Below, piece after piece: positions 1-7,993 of a stretch of 64,000 nt of DNA; the first letter of the stretch is position 1, and each line of letters starts with the position of its first letter. The DNA comes from Streptomyces sp. MST-110588 (lineage in GTDB: Bacteria; Actinomycetota; Actinomycetes; Streptomycetales; Streptomycetaceae): the NCBI RefSeq assembly GCF_022695595.1, contig NZ_CP074380.1, forward strand, positions 7,530,501 to 7,594,500, given 5' to 3'. Both the position numbers and the translations under genes were made by a program. Below the pieces are notes generated by a model. The model was not told the DNA's origin. It searched no databases and saw only the letters and a list, made by a program, of their open reading frames with translations.

Positions 1-2377
1 CCCGTCGCGTCTCCTGGTAGGCGATGCGACCCTGGTGCACCGACGGGAAGTACGTCCGCCAGTACCTGCCCCCGCCGATGCTCTGCGTGCGGGACGGGTC
101 GCTGATCCGCAGATAGGTCACATAGCGGATGCCGCCGCGCGGCCTGGACTCGAACGTCACGATGTCACCGTCGACCGCCACCGAGGAACCGGCGCTCCGT
201 CCGGACCACAGCTTCTTGACGGGACCGCCCGCCAGCGGCCTGGCCAGGATCTCCACGCGGCCGGGCCCGTACGCCTGCCACACCACGTACCTGCCGTCGG
301 TGGCCGGATTGACGTGGAAGCGGCCGTCGTTGGGGCTCATCAGCTTGAGCTGTCCCTTGCCGTCGTTGCGCCCGGCCCACACGGAGTACGGCTCGGAGCC
401 GTCCTCGTTGGACTTGGCGGCCACCCACCAGGCGCCGCCCGCGCCCAGGCGCGAATCGGCGGTGTTGACCCGGGCGAGCAGCACGTCGGAGTCCACGCCC
501 AGGGCCAGTTCCCAGCCGGGCACGATGCCGTGGGCGTTGAAGGCCCGCTCCAGGGCCCTGAGGTCGTCCGGGCCGGCCGCGAGGGCTTTCGCGGCGGCGA
601 GCACCGCGTTGCGGGCCTCGGTGAAGCCGTCGAGCGGGGTGAGGTACTCGCTGAGCGCCTTGTAGACGATCCTGTCGGTGAGCGTCGCGCCGAGGTCCTC
701 GCGAGCGTCCCACAGCGCACCGCTGAAGATGGTGGAGTTCAGGTGCACGCCGCCGTTGTCGGTGCCGAAGCCCACACCGAGGAAGTGCTTGGCCGTGTTC
801 CGCCCGTCGTTGAGGTCGCGGATGGCGCACTGGCGCGGCCCCTTGGTCCGGCAGAGCCTCTCGCCCAGCAGCCCCGAGTCCGGGTCCTCCACCGGGATGC
901 CGTACACGTCCGACTCGACGGCGTTGCCGAAGTAGTCGGCGATCGCCTCGTCCAGGGCGCCGGACTGGCCCGCGTAGACCAGGCCCGCGGTGTGCTCGAC
1001 GACGCCGTGCGTCATCTCGTGGCCGACGACGTCCAGGCCCGCGGCCAGCGGCCGGTACTCGGCGTCACCGTTGCCGTACACCATCTTCTGGCCGTCCCAG
1101 AAGGCGTTGACGAAGGGCAGCCCGAAGTCGCTGACACCCACCAGGGAGTGGATGGCCATGCCGTGGCCGTCCAGGCTGTCCCGGCCGTGCTTGCTCTTGT
1201 AGTAGTCGTAGACCTTTCCGGCGGCCCAGTGCGCGTCCACCGCCCCCGACTCGGTCGCATCGGTGCCGAAGGCCGGCGTGGGCGAGCTGAACTCCAGGAG
1301 GTCGGCGGGCCATTTGCCCAGCACGTCATCGACCCACTTGCCACGCGCGTCCCAGGTGTCCAGCACGTTGCCGCTGCTGTTCTGCATCCGGGAGTGATCG
1401 CGCATGACGTAGGCGTTGCGGCCCTCGTCGCGGGCTACCTGCAACTCGACGCTTCTCCCGTCGAGCTTCACCCCCGACCCCGGCACCCCGGGACCGGGCT
1501 GCGCGGCGCCTGGCTGCCGGTGCGTCACGCTCTCCTCGCCGGCCGTACCGGCCCTGGCGCTCGCCGGGATCCCGCCCGGTGTGCCGAACGTCTTGATACC
1601 GCTGTACTGGAGGACCGGATACCCTGCCCGCGCGTCGAGGTACACCTCGCGCAGCACCGGCTCGCCGCTCGCCGGATCCATGCCCCGTACGGTGACGTGC
1701 CGGGTGAGCACCCCCGCCCCGAGCGGCAGGACGACCAGCCCGTGCGAGGCGCCCGTCAGCGACGGCTCGCCTTCCTCGCCGGTACCGCCGTCCTTGCCCT
1801 TCCCACGCCCGGAGAACGCCTTCTTCTCCAGTTCCGCACGGACGGCGTCGACTGCCCGCTCGACGGCCACCGCTTCTGCGACCTCGGGCGTCGTGCCCGT
1901 CCGCAGCCCGGTGAAGTACTTGCCCGAGGTGCCCGTGACGACCCGGTCGCCGTCCTTCCGCTCCATCTGTACGACGTACTGGCCGCCCAGGACCGGCACG
2001 CCCCGGTACTTCTGCTGAAGCCGTACGGTCTCCCGGCCGCCGGCCGCCGTCGTGGTCCGCACCGGCGTCAGATCACGGCCCGGCGCAGGGATGTGGTACC
2101 GGTCCTGCCGGCCCGCCAGGTACGCGCGGGCCGCGCCCGCCGCGTTCCCCGCGTGTGGAGCCTGCTCCCGGATGCCCTCCACCAGCGCGGGCGTCGCCGT
2201 CTTCTGCCCCGGGATCACCTGCCCCGGACTCGGTGGCGCGGCCCCGTCCGCGGCCACCGCCGCACCGGCCGGGACCGCCGAAACGAGAAGTGCGGCGACG
2301 CCGATCAGCGCCGCCGCACCGGATATCCTCCTCCTCGGTGCTCTGGTCCTTGGTGCTCTGGATGCCCCCGCTCTCAT
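1..2377 (-). CDS. Secreted M4 (thermolysin-like) neutral metallopeptidase, 3' end outside window
   Basis: Zinc endopeptidase exported from the cell. About 792 codons are present and the frame runs off the left edge. The N-terminus (MRAGASRAPR, then a hydrophobic stretch ending near AVPAGAAVAAD) is a signal peptide. A fungalysin/thermolysin propeptide (FTP) follows, roughly residues 70-250. The catalytic domain has HEMTH at residues 453-457 (zinc ligands and catalytic Glu) and the downstream third-ligand motif GALDEAIADYFGN. After the peptidase domain, roughly residue 630 on, there is a Trp/Gly-rich beta-repeat region resembling a propeller-type C-terminal extension. The start at 2377 is the only ATG that leaves the signal peptide intact, but its ribosome site is weak. 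The long open frame on the opposite strand is a GC-skew artefact. Confidence 0.93.
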   Translation of the reverse strand, partial: MRAGASRAPRTRAPRRRISGAAALIGVAALLVSAVPAGAAVAADGAAPPSPGQVIPGQKTATPALVEGIREQAPHAGNAAGAARAYLAGRQDRYHIPAPGRDLTPVRTTTAAGGRETVRLQQKYRGVPVLGGQYVVQMERKDGDRVVTGTSGKYFTGLRTGTTPEVAEAVAVERAVDAVRAELEKKAFSGRGKGKDGGTGEEGEPSLTGASHGLVVLPLGAGVLTRHVTVRGMDPASGEPVLREVYLDARAGYPVLQYSGIKTFGTPGGIPASARAGTAGEESVTHRQPGAAQPGPGVPGSGVKLDGRSVELQVARDEGRNAYVMRDHSRMQNSSGNVLDTWDARGKWVDDVLGKWPADLLEFSSPTPAFGTDATESGAVDAHWAAGKVYDYYKSKHGRDSLDGHGMAIHSLVGVSDFGLPFVNAFWDGQKMVYGNGDAEYRPLAAGLDVVGHEMTHGVVEHTAGLVYAGQSGALDEAIADYFGNAVESDVYGIPVEDPDSGLLGERLCRTKGPRQCAIRDLNDGRNTAKHFLGVGFGTDNGGVHLNSTIFSGALWDAREDLGATLTDRIVYKALSEYLTPLDGFTEARNAVLAAAKALAAGPDDLRALERAFNAHGIVPGWELALGVDSDVLLARVNTADSRLGAGGAWWVAAKSNEDGSEPYSVWAGRNDGKGQLKLMSPNDGRFHVNPATDGRYVVWQAYGPGRVEILARPLAGGPVKKLWSGRSAGSSVAVDGDIVTFESRPRGGIRYVTYLRISDPSRTQSIGGGRYWRTYFPSVHQGRIAYQETRR

Positions 2378-2427
2378 CGAGCGCGCTCTGCTATGACGCA
2401 CGTCTCGCTCTCCCCCTTCACGCCGTA

Positions 2428-2447
2428 CCGGCGGCGGTCACCGCCGG
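2428..2447 (-). terminator. Possible hairpin terminator of the Clp-N gene
   Basis: CCGGCGG, a 6-base loop, then CCGCCGG. It sits between the end of the Clp-N/HTH gene (stop at 2570) and the start of the peptidase gene, both on the minus strand. There is no T-tract, as is usual in Streptomyces. The rest of 2378-2569 holds nothing else I can support. Confidence 0.35.
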
Positions 2448-2569
2448 GAGGCAGACCATGGAAGCGATGATGCGCCGCCGTATCAACGGGGCGGAGGTTC
2501 CCACGGGTGACTTCCGGCCTCGAAGTGATCCCTTTGCCGCCTCCCGCGGGCCCAGGGCCGGTCAGTCGG

Positions 2570-3340
2570 TCAGCCGGTCACCGAAGGGCCGAAGTCCGCG
2601 GGACCGGGTGACGGGCTGTCCGTGGGCGGGGCGTCGCAGGCCGCCGGGGTGAAGCCGGCATCGGTCAGTACGGCGGCGGCCACGCCCCGGCCGACCTGGG
2701 CGAGACCGATCAGCAGGTCGTCGCAGTCGATGAGCTGTGCGTCCGCGCGCTGTGCGTCCGCGCGCTGTGCGTCCGCGCGCTCCGACCGCGTCTCGGCCAA
2801 GGCCATCGCCTTGCGCGAGTAGGGGGTCCAGGCGATCCGCTCGGCCGCCTGGGAGGCGCCCGTGTTCAGCCGGTCGCCCACCGCCCGGTGGACCACCTCC
2901 GGTGAGATGCCGGCGGCCCGCAGGAGCCGGGTGGCGCTGTTGTCCTGTGCGGTGATCCCCCACAACAGGTGCTCGGTACCGATGTAGTTGTTGTGGTGCC
3001 GTACCGCAGCATGTTTCACGTGAATCATCGCCCGGCGCAGGTCCTCGGTCATCGTCCGGGGGCCGTAGCGCTTGTGCGGGGCGTGGAAGCGCTGCTGGAC
3101 CGCCTGCCGGGACACCCCCAGTGCGGTTCCGATGTCCGTCCAGGAGCAGCCGTGCATCCGGCAGTGCTCGACATAGTCCTCGACCAAGTCGTCCGCCAGA
3201 CTCTGGAGTTGGCCGGCCACCCGCGCGGCGTCCGTCAGCAGGGCGAGCCAGTCGGGCTGTTCCCCTCCGCCGGAGCGGTGCGCGGTGGCGCATCGCCGGT
3301 CGACTTCCGCGATGAGGTCGTCCAGGTCCGGGAGAGCCAT
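2570..3340 (-). CDS. Clp N-domain protein with N-terminal helix-turn-helix
   Basis: 256 residues. The N-terminal third (about 50-90) has an HTH-like segment, SWTDIGTALGVSRQAVQQRF, typical of a DNA-binding recognition helix. The middle (about 100-190) is a Clp N-terminal double repeat (YIGTEHLLWGI, then TPYSRKAMALAE), the adaptor/substrate-binding module of ClpC/ClpA. There is no AAA+ ATPase, so it cannot be an unfoldase; a regulator or adaptor linked to ClpC stress is an inference. Between the two Clp repeats lies a coding insertion of three 5-residue units (RADAQ), made by three perfect 15-bp repeats. The ATG at 3340 was chosen because the domain begins there; its upstream promoter-like sequence leaves almost no leader. 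Confidence 0.82.
   Translation of the reverse strand: MALPDLDDLIAEVDRRCATAHRSGGGEQPDWLALLTDAARVAGQLQSLADDLVEDYVEHCRMHGCSWTDIGTALGVSRQAVQQRFHAPHKRYGPRTMTEDLRRAMIHVKHAAVRHHNNYIGTEHLLWGITAQDNSATRLLRAAGISPEVVHRAVGDRLNTGASQAAERIAWTPYSRKAMALAETRSERADAQRADAQRADAQLIDCDDLLIGLAQVGRGVAAAVLTDAGFTPAACDAPPTDSPSPGPADFGPSVTG
2736..2780. repeat. Three perfect 15-bp tandem repeats inside the Clp-N gene
   Basis: The unit TGTGCGTCCGCGCGC occurs three times head to tail (2736-2750, 2751-2765, 2766-2780). The length is a multiple of three, so copy-number change would keep the reading frame and only vary an Ala/Asp/Gln/Arg linker. Confidence 0.9.
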
Positions 3341-3377
3341 AAGGCAAGTACGCCTTGACGCTTCCGCACTGTCAAGG
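3341..3377 (-). promoter_or_regulatory. Promoter with overlapping inverted repeats upstream of the Clp-N gene
   Basis: Reading the minus strand, TTGACA at 3375-3370 is a perfect -35 box. TACTTG at 3350-3345 is a possible -10 with a 19-base spacer, which would place the transcript start at or next to the ATG, i.e. leaderless. Two inverted repeats cover it: CCTTGAC, 11 bases, GTCAAGG (3353-3377), and AAGGC, 6 bases, GCCTT (3341-3356). The first resembles the HspR HAIR operator in its CTTGA/TCAAG ends, but the spacing is two bases longer. Autoregulation by the HTH of the encoded protein is an inference. Confidence 0.5.
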
Positions 3378-3561
3378 GATGCCGCCGCGCGCGGGGTTCG
3401 GCGCGGTGCGCGAGGTGCGGTGCGACGGCCGGGGCGGCTTCGTGGTGCGGGGCGGCGCCCCAGGCGGGGGCTGAGCGCCCGCGTGTCACCGTAGCGTCGG
3501 CCGACCCGTGAGCCGGCCCCGGCCCTGCCGGGAAGGTCCGGCGGGGCCGAGGCCGGCGGGA

Positions 3562-3822
3562 TCAGGCGTGTCGTCGGGCCCACCAGGGGGAGACGAGGGC
3601 GATGAGGACGGCTGCGATGCCGATCTGGAAGATGTGGCGGATCCAGTCGATACCGCCGGTGTCGCGCACGCCGAAGGCGGTGGCGAGTGCGTTGCCGGCG
3701 ACGGCGCCGACCATACCCAGCAGGACGGTCAGCCACAGGGGGATGGGCTGACGTCCGGGGATGACGAGTTTGGCCAGCAGGCCGATGACGAGCCCCGCGA
3801 TGATGGCCCACAAGAACGACAC
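3562..3822 (-). CDS. GlsB/YeaQ/YmgE family stress-response membrane protein
   Basis: 86 residues, the normal size for this transglycosylase-associated family. Three hydrophobic helices are separated by Gly-rich turns (LVIPGRQPIPLW; LLGMVGAVAGNALATAFG). It is a small integral membrane protein of unknown biochemistry, commonly linked to envelope and general stress. The start is a GTG at 3822 preceded by GGAAGGAG five bases upstream. It stands alone, with no obvious operon partner. Confidence 0.88.
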   Translation of the reverse strand: MSFLWAIIAGLVIGLLAKLVIPGRQPIPLWLTVLLGMVGAVAGNALATAFGVRDTGGIDWIRHIFQIGIAAVLIALVSPWWARRHA

Positions 3823-4185
3823 GTCGACTCCTTCCGTTCATGTTTCCCCTTCGGTATCACTGCGCGTGCCCGCCGGAGCCCGGCGTAAGCATCGTCCGGC
3901 ACAGAGATCTTCGCGCTGGTCGATCCCGGTCGTCGCCGGTCATCAGCGGTCCACGGGCCGATTCCTCCGCCCGCCCGTCCGCACGTTTCTCCCGCCCCTC
4001 CTGTGCCCGTCCGTCCACCCGCCCGTCGACCGCCCGCGTATCGGCCGTCGGAGTGAAGTAGCGGCATGGTGCGAGTCACCGGCGTGTCGTGTGGGAGATA
4101 TCCGTGCCGGGGGTGCCGAAGCGGCGCCTTCTTCGTCCGCTCGGCCCAGCGCGACGGTGTGCGGTGGGCGTGAAAGGAGCACGTA
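3823..4185. other. Intergenic region, 363 bp, divergent promoters
   Basis: Lies between the divergent GlsB-type gene and the DUF4142 gene. No coding sequence with plausible codon bias is visible. Around 4111-4128 there is a partial dyad (GGTGCCG, AAG, CGGCGCC) about 60-75 bases upstream of the DUF4142 start. It is loosely like the dormancy-type box described elsewhere in this window but too degenerate to call. Confidence 0.5.
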
Positions 4186-4878
4186 ATGAGGTTCATACGG
4201 GCCACGTCGGCAGCCGTCCTCGTGGCGGCCGTCTCGGCGATGCCACTGATACCGGCGGCGCCGTCCGTGGCAGCGTCGGCCGGCGACCAGGACGCCACCT
4301 TCGTCAAGGCCGTGCACCAGGGCAATCTCGCCGAGATCGCCGCCGGGCAGGACGCGCGGCACAACGCCACGACCTCGTGCGTGAAGACGGTCGGCAAGGC
4401 CCTCGTACGCGACCACGGCAAGCTGGACGCGGACCTCAAGGCGTTGGCGCACAAGCTGGGCATCGCGCTGCCCGCCTCTCCGACCGAGGAACAGAAACAG
4501 GAACTGGCCGCGGCGCAGAGCAAGGCCAACACCTCCGCGTACGACGCGGCATGGCTCAAGACCCAGGACGCGGCGCACACCAAGACCCTGGCCCTGATCG
4601 ACGACGAGCTGAAGGCCGGGAAGAACACGGAGGTCCAGGCAGCCGCCCGTGCGGCCCGGCCGGTGGTCTCGGCGCACCTGGACATGGTCCGCGGGGGCAC
4701 CTGTCATGCGGCCAAGGACGCGGGCACGATCAAGGCCGGCGGCGGGGGGCAGTCCGCCGCGGCGCCGGTCGCCGCGCCGGTCGCCGGTGCGGTCGCCCTG
4801 GGCGGTGGCGGACTCCTCGTCGGCTTCGGGTCCGCGTGGCTGATCCGCGGCCGACGGGGTGGCGTACCGGGCCGTTGA
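4186..4878 (+). CDS. Secreted DUF4142 protein with C-terminal membrane anchor
   Basis: 230 residues. A signal peptide (MRFIRATSAAVLVAAVSAMP, cleaved near APSVAAS) is followed by an all-helical, ferritin-like DUF4142 domain (about 35-180: DATFVKAVHQGNLAEIAAGQ; HGKLDADLKALAHKLGIALP). The tail is Gly/Ala rich with one hydrophobic segment and an RGRRGG stop-transfer end. That layout suggests it is held at the outer face of the membrane. The ATG at 4186 has GAAAGGAG upstream. Its stop overlaps the start of the sortase gene, so the two are translationally coupled; the sortase may act on envelope proteins, but no LPXTG-like motif is seen here. Confidence 0.85.
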   Translation: MRFIRATSAAVLVAAVSAMPLIPAAPSVAASAGDQDATFVKAVHQGNLAEIAAGQDARHNATTSCVKTVGKALVRDHGKLDADLKALAHKLGIALPASPTEEQKQELAAAQSKANTSAYDAAWLKTQDAAHTKTLALIDDELKAGKNTEVQAAARAARPVVSAHLDMVRGGTCHAAKDAGTIKAGGGGQSAAAPVAAPVAGAVALGGGGLLVGFGSAWLIRGRRGGVPGR

Positions 4879-5555
4879 GCCGAAGCCGGCCACCCGGCCG
4901 CGCCGTCGCCGCCGCCGTATGCGCTCTGGGCGCGGCGACGACGGCCGCCGGATGGGCGATGTTCGTCCTCCCGCGCCCTTCGGAGGACGCGGGTTTCGCC
5001 CCGTACCTCTCACGGGACGCGGGCTCCGTGCCCCCGGCGGCGGCGCCCGTCCCGGCACCGTCCGACGGTCCGGGCCCGGCCGTGCCGGAGGAGATACACG
5101 GACCGTACGGTTTCCGGGCCCGGCTGGTTCCGGTCGCCGCGGCGGCCGACGGTGTGCTGAACCTGCCTGCGGACGCCCGCGACGGCGCCTGGTGGGCGCT
5201 GGGCGCGCCGGCCGGCGCCGCCCGGGGCACCGTCCTGATCGCCGGTCACCTCGACACGCCCCGTACCGGCCCCACGGCGTTCGCCGCCCTGCACACCTTC
5301 GGCATGGGCACCCCGGTCGAGGTGACCGGAGCCAACGGCCGCACCTACCGCTATGTGATCACCGCCCGCCGCACCTACGCGCGGCAGGCTCTGCCACGTG
5401 ACCTGTTCACCCGTGGCGGCTCCCCCAGACTCGCGCTGGTGACCTGCGCCGGCGCCTACAAGGGGGCGGCGCGCGGATACGACCACAACCTCGTGCTGTA
5501 CGCCACCCGTGCCCCCACCACCGCCCCGCGCCCGCAGGAGAGCCCCGCGGCATGA
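4875..5555 (+). CDS. Class F sortase
   Basis: 226 residues starting at a TTG that overlaps the TGA of the DUF4142 gene (TTGA). A non-cleaved signal anchor (AAAVCALGAATTAAGWAMF) is followed by a Pro/Ala linker and a sortase beta-barrel. Catalytic residues are visible: His in IAGHLDTPRTG, Cys in LALVTCAGAY and a C-terminal GYDHNLVLYA segment typical of class F, with an Arg just before it (KGAARGYD). It is a transpeptidase anchoring proteins outside the membrane; its substrate is unknown. An in-frame GTG near 4836 is an alternative start. The gene ends at 5555, facing the flavodoxin gene; 5556-5700 shows no supported gene. Confidence 0.88.
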   Translation: MSRSRPPGRAVAAAVCALGAATTAAGWAMFVLPRPSEDAGFAPYLSRDAGSVPPAAAPVPAPSDGPGPAVPEEIHGPYGFRARLVPVAAAADGVLNLPADARDGAWWALGAPAGAARGTVLIAGHLDTPRTGPTAFAALHTFGMGTPVEVTGANGRTYRYVITARRTYARQALPRDLFTRGGSPRLALVTCAGAYKGAARGYDHNLVLYATRAPTTAPRPQESPAA

Positions 5556-5700
5556 ACACACGGCAGTCCTGCGGACCGGACAACGGCACCACCACCCGCC
5601 GGTGTCCGGCCACCCGGGCGAAGCCTCGTCGCCGTCGGCGGGCGCCGGGGCGGGGCGCTGCCTCCTCGGGCACCGGTGATCCCGTGAGCAGGAGCGGGAG

Positions 5701-6201
5701 CTACTTTTTGCGCAGATCGGCCGCGACCGTATGGGCCCAGGCCCGGATCTGATCGAAGTCGCGCCAGTCGTGCGCCATACCCCGTTTGGCCATCGAACGG
5801 GCGAGACGGCCCTTGGGGTGCGGGTCGAGCCGGCCGCCGAAGGTGGTGTGGCCGCGCGCGGCGACGCGGGACATGGCACGCCGCACCGCCCGCGTGGGCG
5901 GGATCTCGCGCTCGGCGGCGGTGGCGTCCAGGGGGCCGCTGCTGAAGAACCACACCGGACGGTCGCGGAGCTGGGGTCCCAGCCTGCGGACGAGGCGGCG
6001 GGCGTCGCGCTGCCAGCGGCCGGCGTACAGACCGCCGCCCAGGACGACCGCGTCGTACGCCGACAGGTCCCCGACCTCCCCGGCCGGGCGGGCCTCGGCG
6101 GTCAGGCCCTCCTCTCTCAGCGTCGCAGCGATCTCCACGGCGATGCCCGCGGTTCCCTGGTTCGTCGAGCCGTAGGCGACGAGCACGTGCTGATCGGTCA
6201 T
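5701..6201 (-). CDS. Flavodoxin-domain protein (first of two)
   Basis: 166 residues, a single FMN-binding flavodoxin domain. The N-terminal phosphate loop VAYGSTNQGTAGIA and the isoalloxazine-contact segments LGGGLYAGRW and WFFSSGPLD are evident. The family resembles the flavodoxin/HemG-type proteins that accompany actinobacterial dormancy regulons. It is the last gene of the minus-strand operon that starts at the hydrogenase maturation protease, 33 bp after the CBS-BON gene. A low-potential electron carrier linked to the hydrogenase or a redox-stress quinone reductase is plausible; the substrate cannot be read from sequence. Confidence 0.85.
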   Translation of the reverse strand: MTDQHVLVAYGSTNQGTAGIAVEIAATLREEGLTAEARPAGEVGDLSAYDAVVLGGGLYAGRWQRDARRLVRRLGPQLRDRPVWFFSSGPLDATAAEREIPPTRAVRRAMSRVAARGHTTFGGRLDPHPKGRLARSMAKRGMAHDWRDFDQIRAWAHTVAADLRKK

Positions 6202-6234
6202 GGTGGTGCGCCTCCGTTCATGCCGTGCGTGGGG

Positions 6235-6987
6235 TCAGATCTTGCGGAGCCATTCCTCGGCGATGCCGTGCAGGGCCTGCTCGGTGGGGCGCAGGTGGGA
6301 GTCGTCCTCCTGGTAGCCGAGCCGGTCGATGACGCTCACGACGCCGTCGACGCGCCCGGCCAGCCGTACCGCGATGGGGACCTCGCTGCGCCGTTGCAGC
6401 TTTCCGGTGAGGGTGACGACGCCGTCCTGGACGGTCACCTCGATGGTGTGCGGAGCGAGCCACAGCGTGCGTACGAGGACCTCTTCGACGATCTCGTCAC
6501 GGATCTCCCGGTCCGGGCGGCGGAAGACGGACAGCAGGTCGCTGCGGGTGACGATGCCCATGAGCCGGCCCTCGTCGTCGACGACGGGCAGGCGTTCGAC
6601 GCGGCGCCCCGCCATGGTGCGGGCCGCCTCGGTCACGGTCTGCCGGGGGCCGATCGTCACGGCGGGCGCGGACATCAGCTCCCGGGCCGTACGGCCGCGG
6701 ACCTTGGCCTGCGCTCCGTGCACCCCGTGCATCGCGCGCATCCCGCGCGCCCCGCCGGAGCGCCGGGCGCGGGAGAACCAGTGGCGTGCGGCGCCTTCCT
6801 GGGCGGCCTGGCGGAGCAGCAGGTCGGTCTCGGAGACGACACCCAGGACCTTGTCGTCGTCGTCCACCACGGGTGCTCCGCCGATGCCGTGCTGTGCCAG
6901 CAGGTCGGCCACGTCCTTGAAGGAGGCGGCGGGGCCGGTCCTGACGACGTCGCGGTTCATGACTTGGTCGATCAGCCGGTGCTTCAT
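6235..6987 (-). CDS. CBS-CBS-BON domain protein
   Basis: 250 residues. Two CBS motifs bind adenine nucleotides: about 8-65 (MNRDVVRTGPAASFKDVADL ... VVSETDLL) and about 105-165 (LMSAPAVTIG ... GIVTRSDLL). A BON domain (about 175-240, VTVQDGVVTLTGKLQRRSEV) suggests membrane or phospholipid interaction. The architecture matches the dormancy-regulon CBS proteins of mycobacteria. It probably senses energy charge, as an inference from the family. The ATG at 6987 has AGGAAG/ACAGGA sequences upstream. A second CBS-BON protein is encoded at 20747-21442 in the hydrogenase operon. Confidence 0.9.
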   Translation of the reverse strand: MKHRLIDQVMNRDVVRTGPAASFKDVADLLAQHGIGGAPVVDDDDKVLGVVSETDLLLRQAAQEGAARHWFSRARRSGGARGMRAMHGVHGAQAKVRGRTARELMSAPAVTIGPRQTVTEAARTMAGRRVERLPVVDDEGRLMGIVTRSDLLSVFRRPDREIRDEIVEEVLVRTLWLAPHTIEVTVQDGVVTLTGKLQRRSEVPIAVRLAGRVDGVVSVIDRLGYQEDDSHLRPTEQALHGIAEEWLRKI

Positions 6988-7082
6988 GTCCTGTCTTCTT
7001 CCTGCGGGCCGGGTGACTGCGGTGTGGGGTGTGCGGTGCGCGGTGTGTGGTGTGCCGATGTGCTGTGCCGGCGCGCTCTGCG

Positions 7083-7979
7083 TCAGTCGACGGGTACCAA
7101 AACGACCGGGCAGTGAGCGTGGTGCAGCATCGCGTGGGTGACCGGCCCCAGTTGCAGGCCGACGCGGCGCGGGCGGCGGTGGACGGCCAGTACGGCCACG
7201 TCGGCGTGGTGGCTCGCCTCGACCAGGGCGCGCGCGGCCCCCTGGCAGACGGCCTCGGGGCGGACCTCGACGCCTGGGTACCGCTGCCGTACCGCCGCGG
7301 CCACGTGCTGGGGGACGGCTTCGGCGGCCTTGCGCAGATGCTCCAGCTCGTCCCAGGCCAGGTGGCAGGACGCGGCGTGCGAGCCCAGGGGCGCGGCCGG
7401 GTACTGCCAGGCGTGCAGCACGCGCAGGCCGGACCCCTGCCGCGCGGCCTCTTGGAAGGCGAAGTGCGCGGCGGCGGTGTCCGCGTCCGAGGCGATGCCG
7501 ACCAGCACCCGGTGGTGCTGCCGGGGTCCACTCCGGCCGCGTACGACCATCAGCGGCGTGGTGCAGTGGGCCGCCACCCGCAGGCTCACCGAACCGAGCA
7601 GCAGACCCGTGAAGCCGCCGTGACCGCGGGTGCCGACGACGGTCAGTGCGGCGTCGCGGCCACAGCGCAGCAGTGCGCGCGCCGCGGACTGCGTGGTCAG
7701 GGACTCGCTGACGACCAGGTGCGCGGCGCGGGAGCGGACGCGCTCGGTGGCGCCGTCGATCATGCGGCGGGCGCTGCTGTAGAGCAGTTTGCCGGTGTCG
7801 TCGGTGACGCCGTAGTCGGGGAGCGGGTGCCTGCCCCACGGCCAGCCACAGATGATCTCCAGCGAGGTGCTGCGGCGTACGGCTTCGTCGGCGGCACGGT
7901 CCAGGGCGCGTACGGCGGGAGCGGAGCCGTCGAAGCCGACGACCACCCGGCCGGGGAAGGACATGGGTGCCGTTGCCAT
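7083..7979 (-). CDS. Universal stress protein, two USP domains
   Basis: 298 residues, two tandem UspA folds (about 10-145 and 155-298). The first carries the ATP-binding signature G-x2-G-x9-G-S as GTRGHGGFTGLLLGSVS. The second is degenerate (VHRRPRRVGLQLGPV), a common asymmetry in tandem USPs. AAGGAGG lies eight bases before the ATG at 7979. It is in the same operon as hypC/hypF and the GNAT protein, and USPs of this type are hallmark DosR/Osd regulon members. Confidence 0.93.
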   Translation of the reverse strand: MATAPMSFPGRVVVGFDGSAPAVRALDRAADEAVRRSTSLEIICGWPWGRHPLPDYGVTDDTGKLLYSSARRMIDGATERVRSRAAHLVVSESLTTQSAARALLRCGRDAALTVVGTRGHGGFTGLLLGSVSLRVAAHCTTPLMVVRGRSGPRQHHRVLVGIASDADTAAAHFAFQEAARQGSGLRVLHAWQYPAAPLGSHAASCHLAWDELEHLRKAAEAVPQHVAAAVRQRYPGVEVRPEAVCQGAARALVEASHHADVAVLAVHRRPRRVGLQLGPVTHAMLHHAHCPVVLVPVD

Positions 7980-7993
7980 CGCGGATGCCTCCT

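Noticed and set aside
35..2470. An 811-codon open frame on the plus strand
   Set aside because: Antisense shadow of the M4 peptidase: the minus frame carries signal peptide, propeptide and HEMTH zinc motif; the plus frame is Arg/Val/Gly-rich with no family features.
2736..2780. CRISPR-like or regulatory repeat array
   Set aside because: Three contiguous 15-bp units with no spacers, within a coding frame: a simple tandem repeat.
5552..5752. 66-codon plus-strand frame whose ATG overlaps the sortase stop
   Set aside because: Arg-rich with poor codon bias and overlaps the convergent flavodoxin gene; no ribosome site better than chance.
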